Positions 8,059 through 15,584 of a stretch of 64,000 bases of DNA are shown here, in pieces. The position numbers and the translations under genes are program-made. The number at the start of each line of letters is the position of its first letter. Positions within the stretch are counted from its first letter, which is position 1. Origin of the DNA: DTWD01 sp963662965 (GTDB lineage Bacteria; Acidobacteriota; Vicinamibacteria; Vicinamibacterales; UBA8438); assembly GCA_963662965.1 (NCBI GenBank), contig OY759970.1:4030001-4094000 (forward strand), read 5' to 3'. The notes beneath the pieces were generated by a model. The model saw only the letters and a list, made by a program, of their open reading frames with translations. It was not told where the DNA came from and made no database searches.

Positions 8059-9213
8059 ATGAGATGGGGTAGAGCAGTGGTGGTGGCGGCCGGGGTGGCC
8101 GCGTCGCTCGCGTGGTCTTCGGTGGCCGGAGCTGAGCCGGTGACCGTGCTCTACGACGACCGGATGATCGAGATCGAGCGGACGCTCCCCGATCCAAACG
8201 ACCTGTGGGTGGTGCCCGAAGACCTTCCGCGCGTGAACGGCTTCGAGCTGAAGCCGGAAGGGGCGTGTCTCGATGCGCTCTGCGTGCCGGTGCTCCAGGA
8301 TCGCGACAGCCCGATGTACGTGACCCGGGCCGGGCAAGCGTGGTTCAACGTCACGGAGCTGGCCCGCACGCTCGAGCAGGCGTTCGTGGCCGACCACGAC
8401 CACCGGGTCTGGAGCTTCGGAGAGATTCCGGTCACCCGGACGCGCTTCCTCCACTCGGCGCTCGCGCCAGACTTCGCGCTCCCAAACCGAGACGGTGAGC
8501 TGGTGCGGCTGTCGGACTTCCGGGGCAAGAAGGTACTGATTGTCACCTGGGCGTCGTGGTGAGGATGCCGCTATGACCTGCCCTGGTGGCAGGCGATCTA
8601 TGAGGAGCTCGGTGACCAGAACTTCGAGATCATCGCGGTGGCCGAGGACACGCTGGGCGAGGCGGCGGCGGGTGAATGGTACGCTGCCGCCGAGCCGACC
8701 TATACGGCGCTCATCGATGCGACGCACCGCGTGAGCTCGCTCTACAACCTGGTCAACGTCCCGTCGGGGATCTGGGTCGACGAGGAGGGGCGGATCGTCC
8801 GGATCAACGAGGGGACGTATTCGCAGGTGATCTCACTCGGACAGGCGTCGTTCGGGACGGACGAGTATCTGCCGGCGGTGCGTGACTGGGTCGCGAACGG
8901 TGCCGAGAGTCCGTACGTCTGGTCGCGGAACCAGGTGCGCGCGAAGATCCGTCAGCGGACCACGGACGAGGCGCTGGCCGAGCCGACGTTCAAGCTCGGC
9001 GTCTACTTCTTTACCGCCGGTGATAAGACGCAGGGGCGGAGCTACTGGGAACAGGCCCAGGCGCTGTTTCCCGATAGCTGGAACTTCCATCGTCAAGACT
9101 GGAACCTGACCGAGGGGCTGGCGGGGCCGAAGTATCGAGAGAAGCGAGGCGCGATCGGCGACACGCCGTACTACGCGCCGCTCGACCTCCCGGACGCGAC
9201 GCCCGGTCGGTAG
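8059..9213 (+). CDS. Exported thioredoxin-fold protein, probable selenoprotein (Sec at residue 168)
   Basis: Read through one in-frame TGA (8560-8562) this is a single 384-residue protein with a signal peptide (VVVAAGVAASLAWSSVAGA). Residues about 145-300 are a TlpA/redoxin domain: APDFALPNRDGELVRLSDFRGKKVLIVTWASW, then [TGA]GCRYDLPWW, then FEIIAVAEDT and NVPSGIWVDEEGRIVR with the cis-Pro. The TGA occupies the first redox position, where TlpA-like proteins have Cys (WASWC), and a Cys follows two residues on. No other lesion interrupts the frame on either side. A GG-containing hairpin lies just 3' of the codon. A C-terminal helical extension of about 80 residues follows. Expected role: periplasmic thiol/disulfide or peroxide reduction. 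Without Sec insertion the product would stop at 167 aa, without an active site. Confidence 0.85.
8577..8593 (+). promoter_or_regulatory. Bacterial SECIS-like hairpin
   Basis: Perfect 6-bp stem CCTGCC (8577-8582) / GGCAGG (8588-8593) closing the 5-base loop CTGGT, which contains the GG favoured by SelB. The apical loop starts 21 bases after the TGA at 8560-8562, inside the spacing known for bacterial SECIS elements. It lies entirely within the coding region, as expected for bacteria. Folding was done by eye. Confidence 0.7.
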
Positions 9214-9235
9214 CGCTAGGGCCGAAGGGGAGACC

Positions 9236-10225
9236 ATGCGGTTGAAGCTGATGCGCGGAATCGTGTCGATCGGGCTTGGCCTGAGTGTCACGGGATGCGA
9301 CAGCGCGTCGTTTACACAGCCAGAGACACGTGAGCCGACGTCGATCGCGCAGTTCGATCGCTGGATGGAGGAGTACTCCAACTGGGGACGATGGGGCGAG
9401 GACGACGAGGTCGGCGCCGCCAATCTGATGACCGACGCGAAGCGGCTTCAGGCGGCCGCCCTGATCCAAACCGGAGAAACGGTGTCGCTCGCCCACGACT
9501 TTCTGACGGAGGAGGCCGACGACGCGCGCGAGCCGTATCAGTTGCAGATGACCGTGAACGCCGAGGGCCAGAACTCCGGCGACCGCGTCGAGGTCTATTT
9601 CCACGGCATCAGCTACTCGCATCTCGATGGCCTCTGTCACGTCTTCTACAAGGACAAGATCTACGGCGGCGCCGACTTCCGCGAGGTGGTGAGCGACGAC
9701 GGCTGCTCCAAGATGGACACCACGATGATGAAGAACGGCCTGGTGACGCGGGGCGTCCTCGTCGATATCCCGCGTCTGAAGGGCGTGCCCTACCTCGAGC
9801 CGGGCACGAAGGTCTATCCGGAAGACCTCGAAGCGTGGGAGGAGCACGCCGGCGTCACGATCGAGCCGGGTGACGCGCTCCTGCTCCGGACCGGTCGCTG
9901 GGCGCGCCGGGCGGCGACGGGGGAGACCGGTGTCATGGGGGGCTGGGACGCCTCGGCGATCCCGCTCCTGGCCGAGCGCGACATTGCGTTGCTCGGCGCC
10001 GACGCCGTCCACGAGGCGCCCGACAGCGTGCCGGGCCTCCGCGTCAATCCGATCCACCGGTTTGCCATCGTCGCGCGCGGCGTGAACCTGCTCGACAACC
10101 TCGATCTCGACGCCGTGGCCGAGACCGCCGCCCGGCTCAACCGCTGGGAGTTCATGCTCGTGGTGGCGCCGCTTCGAGTGCCGGGCGGCACCGGATCGCC
10201 GGTAAACCCCATCGCGATTTTCTAA
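9236..10225 (+). CDS. Cyclase family (kynurenine-formamidase-like) lipoprotein
   Basis: 329 aa, start after AAGGGGAGACC. Lipoprotein signal with lipobox SVTGC (Cys21). The body is a PF04199 cyclase/formamidase domain: NWGRWGEDDEVGAANLM, HGISYSHLDGLCHVFY (the His/Asp metal site; family consensus HxGTHxD), VTRGVLVDIPRLKG, VTIEPGDALLLRTGRW, LGADAVHEA. Family members hydrolyse amide or lactone bonds with a divalent metal; this one would act outside the cytoplasm, anchored in a membrane. Lies 22 bases downstream of the redoxin gene, so likely cotranscribed with it and the PQQ dehydrogenase. Confidence 0.85.
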   Translation: MRLKLMRGIVSIGLGLSVTGCDSASFTQPETREPTSIAQFDRWMEEYSNWGRWGEDDEVGAANLMTDAKRLQAAALIQTGETVSLAHDFLTEEADDAREPYQLQMTVNAEGQNSGDRVEVYFHGISYSHLDGLCHVFYKDKIYGGADFREVVSDDGCSKMDTTMMKNGLVTRGVLVDIPRLKGVPYLEPGTKVYPEDLEAWEEHAGVTIEPGDALLLRTGRWARRAATGETGVMGGWDASAIPLLAERDIALLGADAVHEAPDSVPGLRVNPIHRFAIVARGVNLLDNLDLDAVAETAARLNRWEFMLVVAPLRVPGGTGSPVNPIAIF

Positions 10226-10233
10226 CTTCGGAC

Positions 10234-10256
10234 GGGCGCGATATTCCCGGTCTAAC
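10234..10256. repeat. Short intergenic motif GGGCG..ATATTCC..GGTCTAA, copy 1
   Basis: Sits in the 32-base tail-to-tail gap between the cyclase gene and the minus-strand chimera. A close match lies at 15549-15570. It ends in GGTCTAA, resembling the GTCTRA end of the larger intergenic repeat family. Confidence 0.4.
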
Positions 10257-10257
10257 C

Positions 10258-11565
10258 TTAGACACGGTCTAGCACGACGACGGTGACGTCGTCGTCGAGC
10301 TTCAGCGTCGACTTGCCGGTCCACGCCTTGAGCCGGTCGAGCAGATCTTCGGACCAGGCGTCCGGCGCCAGGTCGCGGCCCTCGGTCAGCGCGGCTTCGA
10401 GCCGCGCCGGGTCGAAGAAGTCGCCGCTCAGGGCCGTCGCCTCGATCACGCCGTCCGTATAGAGGATGACGCGGTCGCCGGCCGCGAGCGTCTCCTCGAT
10501 CGTCTCGTACGGCGCATCGGCTAGGACGCCGGCGACCATCCCGCTCCTGCCGACGCTGACCGGACGCGCGGCCCAGGCGCGGAGGAGCAACGGTGGCGGA
10601 TGACCGGCGCTCGCGTGCCAGAGCCGGCCCCGTTCCAGGTCGACGTAGAGATACGCCGCGGTCACGAGGACCCCGCCAGCCTGCTCGCACAGGTGCCGGT
10701 TGATGCCGGCGATCACCTCGGCCGGTCGGTCGGCGACCTGACGCTGCACGGCGGCCGCCGTCTTGACCATCGACGCGATAAGAGCGGCGGGGATCCCGCC
10801 GGGATGCTGGTCGGGAACGTTGCGCCAGACCGCCAACATGCAGCAGGACATGTTGCTGAGCGGTGCCGTGTGCGTGTTGCTCACCAGCGGGCGGGCGGCC
10901 CCTTCGGCCACGAGGATTTTGCCAACTGGATCGGAGTCGATCGCGGCGTCTAGGCGGCCGGCGGCGAATTCGCGTCGTAGGTGCTCGACCGCTTCTGGAC
11001 TACCCGGTGGGAAGTCGTGCGGTACGAAGACGAGATCGTCCCGCATCAAACCGGCCTGGCGGGCGAAGAATTCCCACATCAGCACGTCGTTGGTCGTATT
11101 GATGCCGACCCGTTTGCCCTTCAAGTCGGCAATCGACTCGACGAGCGAGTCGACCGGTACGACGAGCTGCTTACAGCCCGAGTGCTCGCCCGCCATCACG
11201 TAGTAGTCGAGCTCACCGGAGGCGAGGTCGTCCAGTTCGGGATACTCCACGATGCCCATTTCGGCATCGATCGGTCCGTCGGGTGCGGCAAGAGCGAGTA
11301 TCGTGCCGCGCGAGGTGTCGAGTGCGCCGAACTTCATGTCGAGCCCTTCGGCGGCGAAGAATCCCTTCTCCCGCGCGATCGCCCAGTCGATGAAGCAGAC
11401 GGTGCCGGGCCGGATCGGCGCGCTGACGCGGACGCCATCGCCGCTTCTATCCTCAGACGAAGGCTCGGCTGCTGTCGGTGGCCCAGGCTCCGGTTCCGAG
11501 CAAGCTGTCAGAACGAGAAGGAACGGGAGACTGAGAAGCAGGGGTCGACGGATAGTCGTCATCAT
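10258..11565 (-). CDS. Chimera: substrate-binding lipoprotein N-terminus + SpoIIE/RsbU-type PP2C phosphatase C-terminus
   Basis: 435 aa in one open frame. Residues 1-250: lipoprotein signal with LVLTAC (Cys22) and an NMT1/SsuA-like periplasmic binding domain (DWAIAREKGFFAAEGLDMKFG, DLKGKRVGINTTNDVLMWEFF, SPEAVEHLRREFAAGRLDA). From about residue 256 the sequence is the C-terminal part of a PPM-type SpoIIE phosphatase: GGIPAALIASMVK, VTAAYLYVDLERGRLWHASAGHPPPLLL, GDRVILYTDGVIEA, DDDVTVVVLD. The N-terminal phosphatase core, including the first metal-binding Asp and most of the DxxGHG motif, is missing. The two parts act in different compartments, so this is probably an in-frame deletion fusion rather than a working enzyme, though expression is possible. 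Confidence 0.8.
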   Translation of the reverse strand: MMTTIRRPLLLSLPFLLVLTACSEPEPGPPTAAEPSSEDRSGDGVRVSAPIRPGTVCFIDWAIAREKGFFAAEGLDMKFGALDTSRGTILALAAPDGPIDAEMGIVEYPELDDLASGELDYYVMAGEHSGCKQLVVPVDSLVESIADLKGKRVGINTTNDVLMWEFFARQAGLMRDDLVFVPHDFPPGSPEAVEHLRREFAAGRLDAAIDSDPVGKILVAEGAARPLVSNTHTAPLSNMSCCMLAVWRNVPDQHPGGIPAALIASMVKTAAAVQRQVADRPAEVIAGINRHLCEQAGGVLVTAAYLYVDLERGRLWHASAGHPPPLLLRAWAARPVSVGRSGMVAGVLADAPYETIEETLAAGDRVILYTDGVIEATALSGDFFDPARLEAALTEGRDLAPDAWSEDLLDRLKAWTGKSTLKLDDDVTVVVLDRV

Positions 11566-11678
11566 GTTCGCGCAGCCGAATCCGTGAGCGTTAGGAGGCG
11601 CAATAGCACACCCCCCTCGGCGCAGATGCGACGACGGGCAAGCCGGAGTACACTCCCGCGGGGATCAACGGGGGGACC

Positions 11679-13409
11679 ATGACGACACTGTCGCGAAGTC
11701 GATTCACGCTCGTCCGCTGCGGCTCCGTTTTGGCGCTGACGGCTCTGTTGGGCTTCGAGGGGACGACGGCGCAGGAGCCGACCTACACACCGGTCACCGA
11801 CGAGCGGCTCCGCTCGCCCGATGCCGACGACTGGCTGATGTATCGCCGCACCTACGACAGCTGGGGCTATAGCCCGCTCGACCAGATCACGACTGACAAC
11901 GTCGCGAATCTCGTGCCGGTCTGGTCGATGTCGACCGGCGTGACATCGGGGCATCAGGCGCCCCCGATGGTGAACGACGGCGTCATGTTCGTCACCACGC
12001 CGGACGCGCAAGTCATCGCCATCGACGCGAGGACGGGCGATCCGCTCTGGCGCTACCAGCGTCAGATGCCTGATGACGCCGTGCGGTCGCATCGGACGAA
12101 CCGTGGCGTCGGGCTCTACGGCGACAAGGTGTTCTTCACGACCCACGACGCGTTCGTTATTGCGCTCGACGCGATGTCGGGGGAGGTCGTCTGGGAGACA
12201 TCCGTCGCGGACTACCGCTCCGGCTACTACATGACGATGGCGCCGCTGGTGGCGAGCGGGAAGGTACTGGTCGGCGCGTCGGGTGGCGAACGCGGCATTC
12301 GAGGATTCGTGGCGGCCTACGATCCCGACACCGGCGACGAGGTGTGGCGCTCGCACACCGTGCCCGGTCCGGGCGAGCCAGGAAACGAAACCTGGCCGGG
12401 TGACACCTGGCGGACCGGCGGCGCGTCGATCTGGATCACCGGGTCGTACGACCCTGAGCTGAACCTGACGTACTGGGGGACCGGCAACCCGGGACCGTGG
12501 ATTGGCGACCAGCGCCCCGGCGACAACCTCTATACGAACTCGGTGGTGGCGTTCGATGCCGATACGGGTGAGCTGAAGGGATATCACCAGTATCACCACA
12601 ACGGGTCGTGGGACTGGGACGAGGTGTCGGCGCCGCTGCTGATCGATGTCCCGAGAGACGGCCGCACGATCAAGTCGCTCGTCCATCCGGCGCGTAACGG
12701 CTATCTCTGGATGCTCGAGCGGACCGCAGACGCAATCAACTTCGTCGATGCGCAGCCGTACGTCGACCAGAACGTCTTCACGTCGATCGACCCGGTGACC
12801 GGACGCCCGGAATACGACCAGGAGCGGAAGCCCGGCACGAACAAGCCGGCGACGTTTTGTCCGTCGCTCTGGGGCGGCAAGGACTGGCCGCCGGCGGCGT
12901 ATAGCCCGCAGACCGGCTACCTCTACATCCCGGCCAACGAGAACCTGTGCACTGAGATGGTCGGCACCGAGGTCGAATATGTGCCGGGCGCCGGGTATAC
13001 GGGGGTGTCGTCGCGAACCTTCGTGGTCGATGGCGCGGATCACCTCGGCGAGATCCAGGCGTGGGATCTTGCAACCGGCGAGCAGGTCTGGACGCACGAG
13101 TTCGAGCGCTCCCAGAACTGGGGTCCGGTCCTGACGACCGGCGGCGGGCTGGTCTTTTCGGGCGGCACCAACGACCGGTACTTCCGCGCCTTCGATGCCG
13201 AAACGGGCGACCTGTTGTGGGAGCAACGGACGAATTCCGGCGTGACGGGCGTGCCGTCGTCGTACGCGATCGACGGCGTGCAGTACATCGCGGTTCAGTC
13301 AGGGTGGGGGGTCGACGCGCAGGGGATGCAGCGGGCGGTGAACGCGCACTTGAACAGCGAGCAGATCGTGCCACAAGGCGGCGTCATCTGGGTCTTCGCG
13401 CTTCGCTAA
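11679..13409 (+). CDS. PQQ-dependent alcohol dehydrogenase, soluble periplasmic type
   Basis: 576 aa with a signal peptide ending near TTAQE. Canonical opening YTPVTDERLRSPDADDWLMYRRTYDSWGYSPLDQIT. Of the four alcohol-dehydrogenase-type proteins here it is closest to classical enzymes: GASGGERGIRGFVAAYDPDTG matches the canonical GNGGAEYGVRG loop, and the active site reads YHHNGSWDWDEVSAPLLID, again a D-x-D pattern suggesting a lanthanide. The vicinal Cys-Cys is replaced by VRSHRTNRG. C-terminus QGGVIWVFALR is the usual closing strand. Transcribed divergently from the chimera at 10258-11565; its 3' end overlaps the convergent DUF3604 gene by 26 bases. Confidence 0.9.
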   Translation: MTTLSRSRFTLVRCGSVLALTALLGFEGTTAQEPTYTPVTDERLRSPDADDWLMYRRTYDSWGYSPLDQITTDNVANLVPVWSMSTGVTSGHQAPPMVNDGVMFVTTPDAQVIAIDARTGDPLWRYQRQMPDDAVRSHRTNRGVGLYGDKVFFTTHDAFVIALDAMSGEVVWETSVADYRSGYYMTMAPLVASGKVLVGASGGERGIRGFVAAYDPDTGDEVWRSHTVPGPGEPGNETWPGDTWRTGGASIWITGSYDPELNLTYWGTGNPGPWIGDQRPGDNLYTNSVVAFDADTGELKGYHQYHHNGSWDWDEVSAPLLIDVPRDGRTIKSLVHPARNGYLWMLERTADAINFVDAQPYVDQNVFTSIDPVTGRPEYDQERKPGTNKPATFCPSLWGGKDWPPAAYSPQTGYLYIPANENLCTEMVGTEVEYVPGAGYTGVSSRTFVVDGADHLGEIQAWDLATGEQVWTHEFERSQNWGPVLTTGGGLVFSGGTNDRYFRAFDAETGDLLWEQRTNSGVTGVPSSYAIDGVQYIAVQSGWGVDAQGMQRAVNAHLNSEQIVPQGGVIWVFALR

Positions 13410-15326
13410 CCCAGATCGGGCTCGACCAGGCCATCACGGCGCGGCCGCGAATCTCGTCGCGTTGACGGAGGCGCACGTAGTAGATCGCGGCGTCTCTGAA
13501 GCCACGGTCGGTGGCCGACCAGGTGAAGTCGAGGGCGTCGGGATGCAGATGGTAGATCTCCTGGAAGCCGCCGTCGGCCTCTGAATACCGGAGCACCTCT
13601 ACCGAGTCGATCAGGTCGGTGCCGTGGGCCGTGATCTCCAACTGCGGGACGCCGTTCGTCGTCGTCTCCCCGCCCATCGCCTCGTCGTTCACGCGAAAGT
13701 CGAGCAAGATGCGCGCCCCGGTCGTGCCGTACGTCCGCCGGTGGTAGAGCGCATCGAACACCGCCCCGCGCGTCAGCTCCGGCGCGGTCACTGCGGCCAG
13801 TCCCCAGTGCGGTTGTCCCGGGTGCGACCGATGGTCGTCCGACGCGGCGATCGTTGAGAGCACGAGGCCGCGCGCCCAGGCATCCTGCGCGAACAGCCCG
13901 TCGGGCGCCGAGGTCGAGTAGTTGGTGAAGTCGCTCTGCTCGAAGGCGAGGGGATGGTCGGGATCGAAGACCTCGCTCAGCCCGTGGGCCGAGTAGATCT
14001 CGAAGTTGCGCCGGAGCTCGGGATCGTGGTCGAGGGTGTGCAGCGGCCCCGGGAACTTGCCGGTGTGATGGGGGATGGTCAGCGCTAAGCCGACCGTCAT
14101 GGCGGCCCACAGCTCGGGTAACCCGACGCGTTGCGGCGCGAGGAGCGGCCCCCGGGGGTGCCGCGAAAGTAGACGTTGTGGTGCCCGTGGGGCGCCTGAA
14201 ACGATGCCTCGTAGGCATGGAGGGTCACGAACTCGCCCGGCGCGTTGTGTGCGTCTGTTTCGGCGCGGTGCTCCGCCCAGACGTGGGGGCCGAGCCCGCG
14301 CGTGAAGCCGGCCACCGCGGCTTGCGAGTGGTCGGTCACCGCATGAAAATCGAGGCCGGAGACGTAGCGCGCGTAGTCGAAGATCCCCGTGCCGACGCCG
14401 TCGAAGCTGTGTCGGGTGTGCGAATGGAGGTCGCCCCAGTAGATCCGCGCCTCCGGCGCCTCGCCAAATACCTGCATCGGGTTGCTCCGCGCCCGTAAGA
14501 GCCGGGCGCGGGTGTCCGCCTCGAGTCGCACGATCCCTTCCCGGCGTGGCGTGAAGGTGACGGTCTGGTAGCCGCGGCCGTCGAGAAAGCGAGCGGTCGA
14601 GGGCAGGTCGACGTCACCCTGAAGGACACGGAGGTTGACGACCTCACGAAGCGGGACCGGGTTCGCGTAGGGATCGACCGCCGCGATGTGCAGCTCGGCC
14701 GGCTCGCCGACGACGAGGGTCGACGGTCCGGCGACGAGCAGCTCCGCCGCCACGCCGCTCTCGGAGACGAGCGTCGCGTCGTGGTCGATGAGGTCGAAGC
14801 GCCCGCTGCCGTCTGGATCGACGGCGACGAGGATCGGCTCCGGCGTCGTCGAGACGATGGCGGCTCGCATGCCGCGACTGCCGCCCGACCGATCGCCGTA
14901 GACCACGTCGATCGTGTCGCCCGCGACCAGCTCGCCTGCCTCGATCGTTGCCCGGACGACGAAGACGTACCGTTCCTCCCGGCCATCGAGTCCCTTCCGG
15001 AACGACTTGACGAGGTAGTTTTCCGTTTCGGACTCCACTGACGTGACCACCCGGACGCCGGCGCGCGAGGCGCGAGCGGAGACGTAATGGTCATCCGCCG
15101 GGTCGGTCGCTTGGAGACGGTTGGCGGAGTTGCGTTCGCCGGCATGCCACGTGTCGGGGAGCTGCACTCGGAGGGCACCGCCCGTTCGCAGGCCCCTACC
15201 GCCGACCTCGTAAGTGACGGTCCAGGTACCGAAGTGGCCGGCGATGCCGTCCGACGGCTCGACCCGCACCGATTCGGCCTGCACGACCGCGTGCAACACC
15301 ATGAGCAACGAGACAAAGAACGTCAC
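13384..15326 (-). pseudogene. DUF3604 (PHP-like) exported protein with one frameshift
   Basis: Start GTG at 15326 after GGAGGATGTC, with signal peptide VTFFVSLLMVLHAVVQA. N-terminal beta-rich part (VEPSDGIAGHFGTWTVTYEVGG), then the PHP-like metal site IYWGDLHSHTRHSFDG and FHAVTDHSQ. At about 14150 the frame breaks in a C5/G5 run right after HHNVYFRGTPG; the correct continuation (APQRVGLPELWAAMTVG, TIPHHTGKFPG, IAASDDHRSHPG, RRTYGTTGARILLDF) is one frame over and runs to 13384. Total would be about 647 aa, the normal length for the family. One homopolymer lesion in an otherwise healthy gene may be an assembly error rather than a true mutation. Confidence 0.85.
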
Positions 15327-15390
15327 GACATCCTCCCTGACACAATAGGTCGTTATAGGGCTCGAAAAGAGAATTTTGTACTCGTTTGTG

Positions 15391-15499
15391 GACCGTTCGC
15401 AACGGCAAGGCGCGCACAGCGCGCCTCGCGGGCGCGGAGTGGGGCTTTTGGGGCCCCCGCGTAGCGCCCCGCGGGGGTTCGGGGCGTAGCCCCGTCTGA
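15391..15499. repeat. GC-rich intergenic repeat, copy A
   Basis: About 109 bases, roughly 90% identical by eye to 44446-44555. Starts TTCGCAACGGC, continues AAGGCGCGCACAGCGCGCC (itself partly palindromic) and ends with the hairpin GGGGCGTAGCCCC followed by GTCTGA. Lies between the divergent DUF3604 and heme/propeller genes, 86 bases before the latter's start. Confidence 0.8.
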
Positions 15500-15548
15500 A
15501 TTTGACACGATCCGGCGCGATGGTAGACTGCGGCCCACAGCGCACGAG

Positions 15549-15570
15549 GGGCGATATTCCGCCGGTCTAA
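15549..15570. repeat. Short intergenic motif GGGCG..ATATTCC..GGTCTAA, copy 2
   Basis: Same motif as at 10234-10256, here directly before the ribosome-binding site (AAGGAGG) of the gene starting at 15585. Confidence 0.4.
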
Positions 15571-15584
15571 GCAAGGAGGGCGCG

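Noticed and set aside
11562..13226. Long minus-strand open frame (554 codons) opposite the PQQ gene
   Set aside because: It mirrors the plus-strand quinoprotein, is Arg-rich and has no domain. High GC produces such antisense frames throughout the window.
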